A stretch of 64,000 bases of DNA from Ammoniphilus oxalaticus (GTDB lineage: Bacteria > Bacillota > Bacilli > Aneurinibacillales > RAOX-1): assembly GCF_003609605.1 (NCBI RefSeq), contig NZ_MCHY01000011.1:159387-223386 (forward strand), read 5' to 3'. Below, piece after piece: positions 19,793 to 29,222 of this stretch (the first letter of the stretch is position 1; the number at the start of each line of letters is the position of its first letter). The notes under the pieces are model-generated. The model was not told the DNA's origin. It did no database searches and saw nothing but the letters and a program-made list of their open reading frames with translations. A program made the position numbers and the translations under genes.

Positions 19793-21044
19793 TGCTCAAA
19801 ATCGCTTCTTTCTTATCGATAATCACCGCTTGCGGTTCATACCCTAAATGCTTGCGGTTCACTTGCGAATACACTTGTGTCGGCATGCCGTATAGTTCAA
19901 TGAAGCCAAGCGCCGACTGATGGTCAAATGTATCTCCTTCTCCATAGGTCGCTAAGTTCATATCATATAATGAATGCGGTGATTTACGTCCGACAACTAT
20001 CGCGTGTCCTTTAAACAACTTGACGCGAATTGTTCCCGTCACAAATCTTTGTGTTTCCTCGACAAACGCCTTCAATGCGTCCATGACTGGCGAAAACCAA
20101 AGCCCTTCGTAAATCACGTTCGTTATCTTTTGCTCGATAATCGGCTTAAATTGAGCTAACTCGCGTGGTTGCGTCATGAATTCTAATTCACGGTGAGCTA
20201 AAATAAGCGTGATCGCTCCTGGGCACTCATACACTTCACGAGACTTAATTCCAACCAAACGGTTCTCAACATGATCGATTCGTCCGATCCCATGTTTCCC
20301 CGCAATTTTATTTAATTCAAGGATCAGTTCGCTTAACAGCATTTTCTTACCGTTGATAGCCACTGGCTTCCCTTGTATAAACTCGAGTTCAATTTCTTCC
20401 GGCGTATCAGGCGCGTCCTTTATATCAACAGTTAGATCATACGCTCCCGCAGGCGGTTCAGCCCAAGGGTCTTCCAAAACGCCGCACTCACACGCGCGTC
20501 CCCAAAGATTTTCGTCCACGCTGTACGGGTTGTCTAGATCAATCGGGATTGGAATGCCGTGTTTTTCCGCGTAAGCAATTTCTTCGTCACGCGTCATGCC
20601 CCACTCACGAACGGGCGCCACTACTTTTAAGTTAGGATCCAATGCGGCGAACGAGACATCAAAACGAACTTGGTCGTTGCCTTTTCCCGTGCATCCATGA
20701 GCAACCGCAACCGCCCCTTCTTCTTTCGCGATATCCACTAAAATCTTAGCAATTAGCGGACGAGACAACGCGGATACAACAGGGTATTTCCCTTCATACA
20801 TCGCGTTTGCCTTTAGCGCGGGCAACACGAACTCTTCAGCGAATAGTTCTTTGGCGTCAACAATGTAAGATTTGATCGCCCCAACTTGAATCGCTTTGTC
20901 TCGCACAAAATCAAGATCGCTTCCTTCTCCAACATCTAACCCGACAGCAATGACATCGTATTTGTAATTATCTTGCAACCATTTGATGGCAACCGATGTA
21001 TCCAACCCTCCAGAGTATGCTAACACAACTTTTTCACGCGCCAT
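19785..21044 (-). CDS. argG: argininosuccinate synthase
   Basis: Condenses citrulline and aspartate with ATP to argininosuccinate. It has 419 residues. [15 protein letters not shown] at the N-terminus is the N-type ATP pyrophosphatase P-loop, [14 protein letters not shown] binds aspartate and citrulline, and [10 protein letters not shown] lies near the C-terminus. The ATG has GAGGGGAATT upstream. It forms an operon with argH, separate from argCBDF, and an ARG-box-like sequence lies about 90 bases upstream. Confidence 0.98.
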   Translation of the reverse strand: MAREKVVLAYSGGLDTSVAIKWLQDNYKYDVIAVGLDVGEGSDLDFVRDKAIQVGAIKSYIVDAKELFAEEFVLPALKANAMYEGKYPVVSALSRPLIAKILVDIAKEEGAVAVAHGCTGKGNDQVRFDVSFAALDPNLKVVAPVREWGMTRDEEIAYAEKHGIPIPIDLDNPYSVDENLWGRACECGVLEDPWAEPPAGAYDLTVDIKDAPDTPEEIELEFIQGKPVAINGKKMLLSELILELNKIAGKHGIGRIDHVENRLVGIKSREVYECPGAITLILAHRELEFMTQPRELAQFKPIIEQKITNVIYEGLWFSPVMDALKAFVEETQRFVTGTIRVKLFKGHAIVVGRKSPHSLYDMNLATYGEGDTFDHQSALGFIELYGMPTQVYSQVNRKHLGYEPQAVIIDKKEAILSNE

Positions 21045-21134
21045 ACTAATTCCCCTCTTCCTTCTATATCAAATAAATATTAAAATTCAAAATGAAAGTA
21101 TATTTCGTAGCTTCTGTGTAACATTATGCATCAT

Positions 21135-21152
21135 ATGTAATAAAAATTCAAC
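21135..21152. promoter_or_regulatory. probable ARG box upstream of argGH
   Basis: ATGTAATAAAAATTCAAC differs from the Bacillus ArgR/AhrC ARG box as I recall it (CATGAATAAAAATTCAAG) by essentially one inserted base plus the last position. Weaker look-alikes (AATATTAAAATTCAAAATG and TTTAGATAAATTCA) lie on both sides. Regulation by arginine is inferred. Confidence 0.55.
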
Positions 21153-21190
21153 CGTTATTTTAGATAAATTCAAAAAAAAATTTGACTCGC

Positions 21191-21242
21191 AAAAAAAACA
21201 ATAAAAAGGTGATGCCACGATCGTCTCATGGTATCACCTTTT
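21191..21242 (-). terminator. rnpB terminator
   Basis: On the minus strand, AAAGGTGATACCA pairs with TGGCATCACCTTT (one wobble/mismatch), followed by TTATTGTTTTTTTT. Confidence 0.85.
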
Positions 21243-21257
21243 ACTATTCATAAGATG

Positions 21258-21700
21258 GCGATAAGGAATGCTGTAAGCCAGGTTCTGTTCTTCCGTACTG
21301 ATCGCGGCAGCCAGCCTCGTACGAGAAGTTGCAGTCATTTAACTATCGATCGCAAAATCGATCCGTCCCTTTGGTTCATTTCCCGCAGGACGGCGCCCCT
21401 ACCTATATTTGGGTTGCTCACTCACGGGGTTTACCTCGTTCCACTCTGGTTCGTTTCCGAACAGATTCGTCACTGTGGCACTTTCAGAGTAATATAACCA
21501 TAGCGAAACGCCTTAGGTTAGTTCCTCGCCGTCAACCAAGCGTTACACTCAGCTGCCCTACCTTGCGATAGGCGTGATCACTCCGGGCATCTCAGCAGGG
21601 ATCATCGTTTTAAAAAGCAACGATCCACTTCCGGGTGAGCCTGGACTTTCCTCTACTTACTTAACAGTAAGCAGCGACTACACACATTCCTTACTTCTGT
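21258..21700 (-). ncRNA. rnpB: RNase P RNA, class B (Bacillus type)
   Basis: Catalytic RNA that trims tRNA 5' leaders. Conserved pieces read on the minus strand in order: GTCGCTGC, GAGGAAAGTCC, GCTGAGATGCCCG, GAAAGTGCCACAGTGACG, GAGTGGAACGAGGTAAACC and near the 3' end ACAGAACCTGGCTTACAG. The 5' AAGGAATG pairs with the 3' CATTCCTT to close helix P1. The layout, with the CAGTGACGA region and no class A P6/P16-17 features, is class B. The ends are approximate to within about 10 bases. It lies between the Lon-family gene and argG with its own terminator. Confidence 0.97.
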
Positions 21701-21792
21701 TCTTATTTTAATGTGAATGACGCTGACAATCAAGTCTGGCGACATGTATAAACTTATCATGGCCCGCAGTGAAAAGCAATCGGTAGTTTTTG

Positions 21793-24174
21793 TTAATCAG
21801 ATGGCTTAACGTCGCCCTTTCGTTCCAACGCTTTTAAGCGTTCGAACATTTGGTTCAATCGTTGTTCCACACGGGCAAAAATCGTTTCCGCCGATTCTCC
21901 CGTCAACATTTCAATGCCTTGTTCGATCGTCTCCACTGACCAAACATGAAATTGACCGCGTTCAATCGCTTCAGCAACATCCGCTTTTAACCCCAGATTT
22001 TTAACATTTTGATGCGGAATGATGACACCTTGCTCGCCTGTTAAGCCTTTCGCTGCGCAAACGTAGAAAAACCCTTCGATTTTTTCATTAACGCCGCCAA
22101 TTGGTTGAATTTCTCCTTTTTGATTAACAGAACCTGTAACCGCAATGCCTTGTTTGATCCCCGTTTGACTCAACGAAGAAAGCAGCGCGTACAATTCTGT
22201 GCTTGAGGCGCTGTCACCGTCGATCATACTGTACGTTTGTTCAAAGGTCACACTTGCCGAAATCGGCAGCGGTCGTTCTTGAGCAAACTTTCCATTGAGG
22301 TAGCCACTTAGAATTAGCAGCCCTTTGTCGTGCAATTGACCGCTTAATGATGTTTCTCGTTCGATGTTGAGGATCCCTTTGCGCCCCAAATACGTTTGAG
22401 CGGTAATCCGATGCGGCTGACCAAACATGTAATCGCCTGTTTGCAACACAGCTAAGCCATTAATTTGCCCGACAACTTCACCTTCCGTATCAACCATCAA
22501 CGTACCGTCAGCGATCATTTCTCGAATTCGTTCCGCAATCCGACTGGAGCGGTATTCTTGTTCATCCAACGCTTGCCGCAGATGAGCCTCCTCCACAACC
22601 AGCGCTTCCGCTTGTTCCGCCCAAAAACTAGATTCTACTATAATTTTGGTAATATCATGAAAACGGGTCGATAGTTTGCGCTGATCGCCAGCTAATCGCG
22701 AGCTGTAATTCATCAAACTCGCTAAGGCGCCGCGGTGAAACGGAAGCAAGCCCGACTCTTCCGTATAGCGTTTCACAAAAGAGGCAAAATCCTGAATGTG
22801 CTCAGCCGATTTTTCCATATCCGTATCGAATTCAACTTTGACTTTAAAAATTTTATGGAAGTCTTCATCCCATTGCGCCAGTAAATGATACAAATGCGCG
22901 CTGCCAATCATGACCACTTTTACATCAAGCGGAATTTCCTCCGGCTTAATGCCCGCTGTAGAAACGAGGGCTTGTTCTTCCAACACATTTTCAATGCGGA
23001 TTTGTCTTGTCTTTAACGTGCGCTTGAGCATGATCCATGATAATGGGTTCGCCAACAGTTCTGCCGCTTGCACGATTAAGTATCCACCGTTACTCGTATG
23101 TAGAGCGCCTGGTTTAATCATCGTAAAATCCGTTGACATCGATCCAAATGAACCACGATATTCCACTTTTCCGAATAAATTATGGTAACTTGGATTCGTC
23201 TCGAACACGACGGGGGCGCCTGTTAATTTACTGCGATCAACGAACACATTAACCTGATATCGGGTCGATCGAACCTTGCTTTCCACAAATGGAAACAAAA
23301 AGTTTTCTTCTGAACCGTCGCTACCCTGGAAAAGCCGATAATTTTCACTCACATCGTCATGCATTTTTGTTAAATAAGTCAACACTTTTTCATTGTCCGC
23401 GTATAAATCCAACAATGCCGCAAATAAATCGTTCACCGCTTCTCGCGCCATCTTCTTTTTAAGTTTATCGTACTCTTCCTCTAGTTGACGTTCCACCAAT
23501 TCAATGCGACGCGCGGCCTCTGTTACTTCCGCCTCAACTTCCTTGCCTTTTTGATTCAATTCATCCTGTTCAGCTTCAGGCATCGCTTTAAATTCTTCTT
23601 TGCTAATCGGACGACCGAATCGCAATGGTACTGTCAAATAACCTTGCTGTGTTTTTTCAACCCCAAAGTTTTGATCCTTCGCATACTGCTCAAGCTGCTT
23701 CCAAATCTCCTCTGCTTGATCGTTAAATGTTTTATGTACACTTTTCCGCTTTTTCTCGAACTCTTCACTGGCAAAAGCCGCGCGCGCATTCCGTTCAATA
23801 TCTTTGATCAATGTCTCGATCGTCTGTTTAAATTGCGCCGCCTGTCCAGCAGGAAACGAAATGGCCAGCGGATGGTCCGGTGATTCAAAATTGTAAACAT
23901 AACACCAATCATTAGGCGCTTGTCCATCTTCAGCCATCTCGGTTACTTTGGCCAACGCATACGCGCTCTTGCCAGAACCAGATGGACCGACCAAAAATAA
24001 GTTGTATCCGGGCTGTTTTACTTTTAAGCCAAACTCACTCGCCCGCTCCGCCCGTTTTTGACCAAAAACAACGTCTGACAAAGACTCAATCTCATTTGTC
24101 GTTTCAAACGGAAAGTCGTCAGCTTTAATATCGCCGCGCAGTTGAGCGGCAGGGACTTGACGTGATTGTTTCAA
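21793..24174 (-). CDS. Lon-family ATP-dependent protease (AAA plus S16, YcbZ/LonB-like)
   Basis: A 793-residue protein. The N-terminal AAA domain carries Walker A GPSGSGKSAYALAK at about residue 63 and a long helical insertion (about 150-260). A C-terminal Lon protease domain holds the Ser-Lys dyad in DGDSASSTELYALL and NEKIEGFF. It lacks the N-terminal substrate domain of classical LonA, so it belongs to the Lon-like group that includes E. coli YcbZ. Substrates are unknown. The start is a TTG with GGAGGGG 7 bases upstream. It is monocistronic, with a SigA-like promoter overlapping the argF terminator region. Confidence 0.9.
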   Translation of the reverse strand: MKQSRQVPAAQLRGDIKADDFPFETTNEIESLSDVVFGQKRAERASEFGLKVKQPGYNLFLVGPSGSGKSAYALAKVTEMAEDGQAPNDWCYVYNFESPDHPLAISFPAGQAAQFKQTIETLIKDIERNARAAFASEEFEKKRKSVHKTFNDQAEEIWKQLEQYAKDQNFGVEKTQQGYLTVPLRFGRPISKEEFKAMPEAEQDELNQKGKEVEAEVTEAARRIELVERQLEEEYDKLKKKMAREAVNDLFAALLDLYADNEKVLTYLTKMHDDVSENYRLFQGSDGSEENFLFPFVESKVRSTRYQVNVFVDRSKLTGAPVVFETNPSYHNLFGKVEYRGSFGSMSTDFTMIKPGALHTSNGGYLIVQAAELLANPLSWIMLKRTLKTRQIRIENVLEEQALVSTAGIKPEEIPLDVKVVMIGSAHLYHLLAQWDEDFHKIFKVKVEFDTDMEKSAEHIQDFASFVKRYTEESGLLPFHRGALASLMNYSSRLAGDQRKLSTRFHDITKIIVESSFWAEQAEALVVEEAHLRQALDEQEYRSSRIAERIREMIADGTLMVDTEGEVVGQINGLAVLQTGDYMFGQPHRITAQTYLGRKGILNIERETSLSGQLHDKGLLILSGYLNGKFAQERPLPISASVTFEQTYSMIDGDSASSTELYALLSSLSQTGIKQGIAVTGSVNQKGEIQPIGGVNEKIEGFFYVCAAKGLTGEQGVIIPHQNVKNLGLKADVAEAIERGQFHVWSVETIEQGIEMLTGESAETIFARVEQRLNQMFERLKALERKGDVKPSD

Positions 24175-24199
24175 TCCGTCACCCCTCCTTTCTCTCTCT

Positions 24200-24229
24200 A
24201 TTATACGACAGCGGGACAGCCTTCGTAAA
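24200..24229 (-). promoter_or_regulatory. promoter of the Lon-family gene with overlapping dyad
   Basis: Minus strand: TTTACG (24224-24229), 18-base spacer, TATAAT (24200-24205). A perfect 9-bp inverted repeat (GCGGGACAG at 24211-24219 and CTGTCCCGC at 24237-24245) straddles the -35 box. Confidence 0.5.
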
Positions 24230-24279
24230 AAAAAGTCTGTCCCGCAAGGAATCGCTTCGATTCACTCCCAAAACAGACT
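24227..24279 (-). terminator. argF terminator
   Basis: On the minus strand AGTCTGT (24279-24273) pairs with ACAGACT (24240-24234). The stem encloses a small GAATCG/CGATTC hairpin and is followed by eight T residues. Confidence 0.75.
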
Positions 24280-24300
24280 AATTCACTTCTATATTTTAAG

Positions 24301-25260
24301 CTATGACATAATTGCCGCCATAATCGCCTTTTGAGCATGTAAACGGTTTTCCGCTTCATCGAATATGACCGAGTTCGCTCCGTCAATGACCTCTGCCGAC
24401 ACCTCTTCACCGCGGTGGGCGGGTAAACAATGCATGAAGATGTAGTCCGCGTTCGCACGTTCGACTAATGAACCATTCACCTGATAATTGGCAAAAGCTT
24501 TCTCCCTTTTTTCCTGCTCCTCTTCTTGCCCCATACTCGCCCATACATCTGTATAGATGACATCGGCCTGTGTTGCCGCTTCAATCGGATTATCCGTGAT
24601 CAACACGTTGCTGCCGCTCTCTTTAGCAAATTCCTTGGCCATGGACACGATCGCTTCATCGGGCATATAACCTTGCGGCGAGGCCACGGCAATGTCCATG
24701 CCCATTTTTGCCGCTCCGATCAGCAATGAATGGGCCATATTGTTCCCATCACCAACGTAGGCAAATTTTAATCCTTCCAACTTTCCTTTATGTTCGATAA
24801 TCGTTTGGAAATCAGCCATAATTTGACACGGATGAAACTCATCTGTCAAACCATTGATCACTGGAATCGACGCATATTTCGCCAACTCCTCGACGATCTC
24901 ATGTCCGAACGTGCGGATCATGATTCCGTCCACATAGCGGGACAACACTTGAGCGGTGTCAGAGATCGGTTCACCCCGACCAATCTGCAAATCTTTTGAA
25001 CTAAAAAACATCCCCTGACCGCCAAGTTGATAAATCCCAACTTCAAACGAAACCCGTGTACGGGTGGAAGCCTTCTCAAAGATCATTCCCAACGCTTTTC
25101 CTTTTAGAGGTTGATAGGACCCTCCCGCCTTTTGCAATTTCTTCAATTCCGCCGCAAGCGCCAATAGATCGGTTAGTTCTTGCTTTGTAAAATCGGCGAG
25201 ACGCAAAAAATCTCGTCCCGTTAAATTCAACCGTTTGTGTAAAAGTTCAATCGTTGTCAT
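24301..25260 (-). CDS. argF: ornithine carbamoyltransferase
   Basis: Makes citrulline from ornithine and carbamoyl phosphate. It has 319 residues. STRTR (carbamoyl phosphate binding), HPCQ and the C-terminal HCLPAHRGEEV (ornithine/active-site Cys loop) are all intact. DVWASMGQEEE is the expected SMG-loop region. It is the last gene of argC-argB-argD-argF, 24 bases after argD. The anabolic role is inferred from this context. No arginine deiminase genes are present here. Confidence 0.97.
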   Translation of the reverse strand: MTTIELLHKRLNLTGRDFLRLADFTKQELTDLLALAAELKKLQKAGGSYQPLKGKALGMIFEKASTRTRVSFEVGIYQLGGQGMFFSSKDLQIGRGEPISDTAQVLSRYVDGIMIRTFGHEIVEELAKYASIPVINGLTDEFHPCQIMADFQTIIEHKGKLEGLKFAYVGDGNNMAHSLLIGAAKMGMDIAVASPQGYMPDEAIVSMAKEFAKESGSNVLITDNPIEAATQADVIYTDVWASMGQEEEQEKREKAFANYQVNGSLVERANADYIFMHCLPAHRGEEVSAEVIDGANSVIFDEAENRLHAQKAIMAAIMS

Positions 25261-25284
25261 CTCGTCACTCTCTTTCTTTGATCG

Positions 25285-26418
25285 TTATGCTTGCGCCGCC
25301 GCTCCTTGATGCTTGGCGATCACTTGCTTGATTTTTTCAATCGCAAACTCAAGTTCTTCTTGTGTAATTGTAAAAGGAGGCAACAAGCGTAACACGTTCG
25401 GTCCCGCCATTAACACGAGAATGCCTTCGTCACGCAACTCACTAATAATCGGGGCCACCTCAACCTTACACTCCACCCCGACGAGCAACCCTTGGCCGCG
25501 ACCGCCTAACTCACTGCGCAAGTACTCCCCTTTTTGCTGGACTTGCGGTAAATACGATCCCACTTCCTCTAATGTCGCCAAACCCGCCGCCATTGCCAAC
25601 GGATTCCCCCCGAACGTCGAACCATGAGTGCCTGGGCCAAAGCTATCCGCCAAAAATTCTTTTGCGATCATCGCCCCAACAGGGAATCCGCTGCCAAGCC
25701 CCTTCGCCGAAGTCACGATATCGGGTTCAAACTCGTAGTGCTGAAATCCGAACCATTTTCCTGTGCGACCAATGCCCGTTTGAATCTCATCGATAATCAA
25801 CAGCAACTGATGCTCTTTCGCCAACGCCGCAATTTGCCTAACCCAATCCGAATCCGCGGGATTTACACCGCCTTCACCTTGCACCATTTCCAACATCACG
25901 GCGCACGTCTGCGGTGTAATCGCCGCTTGCAGCGCTTCTAGATCATTATACGGGACCGTTTTAAACCCAGCTGGCAACGGTTCAAAACCTTCTTTCACTT
26001 TATCTTGTCCCGTCGCTGTCAATGTCGCCAACGTCCGTCCATGAAAAGATTGTTCAAACGTAATAATTTCATACTTTCCTTGCTGATTCCCGTATCTCCG
26101 CGCTAATTTGATCGCCGCTTCGTTCGCTTCCGCTCCGCTATTGCAAAAAAACACACGATCCAAACCTGAGATTTCCGCTAATTTAGTCGCCAATTCTTCT
26201 TGAATCGGAATCTGAAATAAATTCGAACAGTGCCACAGCGTATCAAGTTGCTCGGCGACCTTCGCCTTCACCTTAGGCGGAACGTTACCAAGAGAATTCA
26301 CTGCAATTCCCGAAACAAGGTCTAAATATTTATTGCCTTCCGCATCAAATACATAGTTCCCTTCCCCTTTGACGATCGAAATCGGCCAACGTCCATAATT
26401 CGAAAATAAATGGCTCAT
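25285..26418 (-). CDS. argD: acetylornithine aminotransferase
   Basis: Class III PLP aminotransferase of 377 residues that converts N-acetylglutamate semialdehyde to N-acetylornithine using glutamate. CNSGAEANEAAIKLAR binds PLP phosphate, DEIQTGIGRTGKWF includes the Asp that contacts the pyridine nitrogen, and TSAKGLGSGFPVGAM carries the PLP lysine. NPWRGVE-like gating residues of GABA transaminases are absent. It lies 3 bases from argB in the operon. Confidence 0.95.
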   Translation of the reverse strand: MSHLFSNYGRWPISIVKGEGNYVFDAEGNKYLDLVSGIAVNSLGNVPPKVKAKVAEQLDTLWHCSNLFQIPIQEELATKLAEISGLDRVFFCNSGAEANEAAIKLARRYGNQQGKYEIITFEQSFHGRTLATLTATGQDKVKEGFEPLPAGFKTVPYNDLEALQAAITPQTCAVMLEMVQGEGGVNPADSDWVRQIAALAKEHQLLLIIDEIQTGIGRTGKWFGFQHYEFEPDIVTSAKGLGSGFPVGAMIAKEFLADSFGPGTHGSTFGGNPLAMAAGLATLEEVGSYLPQVQQKGEYLRSELGGRGQGLLVGVECKVEVAPIISELRDEGILVLMAGPNVLRLLPPFTITQEELEFAIEKIKQVIAKHQGAAAQA

Positions 26419-26421
26419 CGT

Positions 26422-27168
26422 CTAGTTCACCTTCCCTATAATCTTCGTGCCAACCGCTTGCCCTTGAACCGCCATTGTTAGGTTAGACGGATCAATGATC
26501 ACAACCTGTTCCGCCGCTCGCAACGCGTCCATGGCCGCTTTCACTTTCGGAATCATCCCGCCAGTAATCACTTCGGAGTTAATCAGTTGATTAACTTGGT
26601 CCACTGTTAGTTCAGACAGCACCTCGCCATCTTCCATGACACCCGGCACGTCCGTCACGACGATCAATTGCGATACCTCAAGCGCTGCTGCGATCGCTCC
26701 AGCGGCTGTATCTGCGTTTATGTTGTAGGTTTGCCCATTTTCGTCGATACCCAAAGGCGCAATCACTGGGATCAAACCCATCCGACTAATAATCCGAATC
26801 GTTTCAGGATGAACTTGCTCGATTTGACCAACAAATCCATGTGGTCCTTTTAATTGGCTCGCTTCAATTAAGTTACCATCCAGGCCACTCAACCCAAAAC
26901 CAAGTCCGCCCAGCTTTTTCACAATTTGCTTATTCGTCTGACCAATCAACACCATTTCCACCACTTTGAGCGTCTGCTCATCCGTCACCCGCAATCCGTC
27001 GATAAACTGCGGCTCAATTCCGTACGTTTCCAACGCATTTGAAATAGCGGGCCCGCCGCCATGGACAATCACCGGATCAAATCCGTCTTTCTTTAACTGA
27101 ATCAATTGTTCGTATAAAGAATCGGGCAGATTGTCCAACGTGCTCCCGCCGCATTTTAAAACGATCAT
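26422..27168 (-). CDS. argB: acetylglutamate kinase
   Basis: Phosphorylates N-acetylglutamate. It has 248 residues. The N-terminal KCGGSTLDN is the glycine-rich phosphate loop, VIVHGGGPAIS the substrate loop, and INADTAAGAIAAAL and GGMIPKVKAAMDAL the ATP-binding part. AAGGGGAGA precedes the ATG. In many Bacillales argJ lies between argC and argB. Here argB follows argC after only 24 bases. Confidence 0.97.
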   Translation of the reverse strand: MIVLKCGGSTLDNLPDSLYEQLIQLKKDGFDPVIVHGGGPAISNALETYGIEPQFIDGLRVTDEQTLKVVEMVLIGQTNKQIVKKLGGLGFGLSGLDGNLIEASQLKGPHGFVGQIEQVHPETIRIISRMGLIPVIAPLGIDENGQTYNINADTAAGAIAAALEVSQLIVVTDVPGVMEDGEVLSELTVDQVNQLINSEVITGGMIPKVKAAMDALRAAEQVVIIDPSNLTMAVQGQAVGTKIIGKVN

Positions 27169-27192
27169 CTTTCTCTCCCCTTCGCGCTTTCC

Positions 27193-28203
27193 TTATGGAT
27201 ACAGCGGACTGAACGTCAATCCTGTCGTTTCATCCAAGCCCGCCATGATATTCATATTTTGAATCGCCTGCCCCGCCGCGCCCTTGACCACGTTATCAAT
27301 CACGGAGATAACGATCAGGCGGTTCGTTCGAGGGTCCACATGGACTGCGATGTCACAGTAGTTTGAACCGGACACTTCTTTTGTTCTCGGATAGCTTCCC
27401 TCCGCGCGCAAACGAATGAACGGTTTCCCTTCGTAGGCTGCTTTGTACACTTCTTGAAAATCAACTTCCTCCGTTATTGTCGCATACATCGTACATAAAA
27501 TCCCGCGTGTCATGGGCGCTAAATGCGGCGTAAAGGTAATCAAAGGTTGTTGCTCTGAAACGCGTTGCAACGTTTGTTCGATTTCTGGAGTATGTTGATG
27601 GTTCGCGACACGATAGGCCGCAAAATTTTCGTTGACTTCTCCATAGTGTGTCGCAAGTGACGCCGAACGCCCCGCCCCAGATACCCCTGATTTTGCATCA
27701 ATAATGATCGATTTTGGATCTATATAAGGCATCGCTGGCGCTAACCCAAGCGCAGCCGCCGTCGGATAACAACCCGGATTGGCGATCAATTGAGCGTTCT
27801 GAATTTGCTCTTTGAACCATTCGGGCAACCCATAGACCGCTTTTTGCAGATCAGATTCATTCGCAGTTTCTTTGTTATACCATGATTCGTATGTCTCTTT
27901 AGGAAGCCGGAAATCACCCGATAAATCGATTACTTTCCGACCTGCTTCTAATAATGAAGGAACAAGTTTCGCGCTGACCCCAGACGGCGTCGCTAGAAAA
28001 ACCCATTCCGCTGTTTTTTCCACGTCTAATTCTTCCAAAGTATGTTGTTCAATATTTGTCAAATGAGGATATACCTCTGTTAAATCAAGTCCAGCCTGTG
28101 AACTGGCAAACAATGATTTGATTTTCGCGGTTGGGTGGTTTTGTAACAGCCTAATCAGCTCCACGCCACTGTATCCTGTCGCTCCAATAATCGAAATATT
28201 CAT
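27193..28203 (-). CDS. argC: N-acetyl-gamma-glutamyl-phosphate reductase
   Basis: NADPH-dependent reduction of N-acetylglutamyl phosphate to the semialdehyde. It has 336 residues. The Rossmann start is MNISIIGATGYSGVELIRLL, the catalytic Cys sits in NPGCYPTAAALGL, and the substrate loop is GVSGAGRSA. The ATG at 28203 follows GGGAGAG by 6 bases. First gene of the argCBDF operon, directly downstream of two ARG boxes. Confidence 0.97.
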   Translation of the reverse strand: MNISIIGATGYSGVELIRLLQNHPTAKIKSLFASSQAGLDLTEVYPHLTNIEQHTLEELDVEKTAEWVFLATPSGVSAKLVPSLLEAGRKVIDLSGDFRLPKETYESWYNKETANESDLQKAVYGLPEWFKEQIQNAQLIANPGCYPTAAALGLAPAMPYIDPKSIIIDAKSGVSGAGRSASLATHYGEVNENFAAYRVANHQHTPEIEQTLQRVSEQQPLITFTPHLAPMTRGILCTMYATITEEVDFQEVYKAAYEGKPFIRLRAEGSYPRTKEVSGSNYCDIAVHVDPRTNRLIVISVIDNVVKGAAGQAIQNMNIMAGLDETTGLTFSPLYP

Positions 28204-28230
28204 AGCAATCTCTCCCTGTTTCAAATCTAA

Positions 28231-28268
28231 TATGAATCATTATACAGTCTGTATAATTTTTATACAAC
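28231..28268. promoter_or_regulatory. tandem ARG boxes controlling argCBDF
   Basis: Two adjacent operator-like sequences, TATGAATCATTATACAG (28231-28247) and TGTATAATTTTTATACAAC (28250-28268), match the ArgR/AhrC consensus (TGAAT-N4-ATTCA type, with TATACA variants). They sit 28-65 bases upstream of the argC start, where a repressor would cover the promoter. Confidence 0.75.
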
Positions 28269-28357
28269 ACCTATTTTCATCAAAGAGATAAGACACGCCG
28301 ACGATGCATACATATGTTGTGAGTCAAAGTATAACCGAGAAAAAGGAGGACTTCCGC

Positions 28358-28798
28358 ATGAATCGACCTGCTGGATTTTGGGTGCGATTGTTGGCGATCA
28401 TTGCCGATACGATCGTACTTAGTTTTATCAACATGTTCTTTATTTTGTTTCTAGGCGAAAGCTCGCTCTTTTACGCGTTATCAGCCGTAATTGGGTGGCT
28501 TTATTTCGCCGGGTTGGAGTCGTCATCACGTCAAGCAACCTTGGGCAAAATGTTATTCAGCTTAAAAGTAACTGATTTGTCTGGAAATCGAATTTCGTTT
28601 GCCCGGGCGACAGGTCGTTACTTCTCCAAAGCGATTTCCACTCTTTTGTTGTTTTTGGGGTACCTCATGGTTGCCTTCTCATCTCGTAAACAAGGCTTGC
28701 ACGACAAAATAGCAAGCACACTGGTTGTGAGAAAAAACCTGATCTCCAATTTTGACAGATGGCAAGATGACGACTCTGGATACGGCGGCGATCGTTAG
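28358..28798 (+). CDS. RDD family membrane protein
   Basis: A 146-residue protein with three to four membrane segments. The opening RPAGFWVRLLAIIADTIVLSF contains the conserved Arg and the R-x-x-A-x-x-x-D pattern that defines RDD proteins, and RQATLGKMLFSLKV and KQGLHDKIASTLVV are the two other family blocks. Function in general is unclear; some members are Na+ transporters. The ATG at 28358 has AAAGGAGG 6 bases upstream. It is divergent from argC. Confidence 0.85.
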   Translation: MNRPAGFWVRLLAIIADTIVLSFINMFFILFLGESSLFYALSAVIGWLYFAGLESSSRQATLGKMLFSLKVTDLSGNRISFARATGRYFSKAISTLLLFLGYLMVAFSSRKQGLHDKIASTLVVRKNLISNFDRWQDDDSGYGGDR

Positions 28799-29035
28799 GC
28801 TGAAGGGAGCGCTGTCAGCCGTGGCGTCTCGAGCTGCGAGTGCGCAGGTCAGGCGGGCGGGCGGATCGCGAGGCGCGCGTTTGTGAGCGACTTTCACGCG
28901 ATATAGGCGACTATTTTGGGATTTAAGAAAGATTTCAGAGATATGAGCGACTACCCGTCGTTTATCGGCGACCACTAACTAGCGGGACCTCGGGGCGCGC
29001 GCTTTTGATGAACACACAGTTATTTTTTCATCTAC
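28799..29035. repeat. dispersed repeat region (GAGCGAC...GGCGAC elements)
   Basis: GC-richer than its surroundings and without a credible gene. Two units begin GAGCGACTTTCACGCGAT (28886) and GAGCGACTACCCGTCG (28943). Each continues to a GGCGAC about 26 bases on. A third, better-formed copy lies at 53256-53283. GCGCGCG-rich blocks (about 28872 and 28995) flank the pair, suggesting a small mobile or palindromic element. Confidence 0.6.
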
Positions 29036-29066
29036 AAAAACTAAGGGGGAACCGCCCCCCCTTTAG
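29036..29066 (-). terminator. minus-strand terminator
   Basis: CTAAAGGGGG pairs with CCCCCTTAG, followed by TTTTTG on the minus strand. It lies downstream of the transposase remnant. Confidence 0.65.
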
Positions 29067-29222
29067 CTTCCACCCTCCGATTTCACAGAAAAAACAAATA
29101 AAACTCGGCCCACACTTTTAAATCATTTGGAAGACCTCTGGAAGAGACTGTGCAGTTCAGCGGTTCAATGGCTGACGGTAGACTCTCCCTTTTAGATCAC
29201 CTAAATAAGGTAATTTCATTCG

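Noticed and set aside
28886..28980. CRISPR array
   Set aside because: Only two degenerate units with no regular spacer, and no cas genes in the window.
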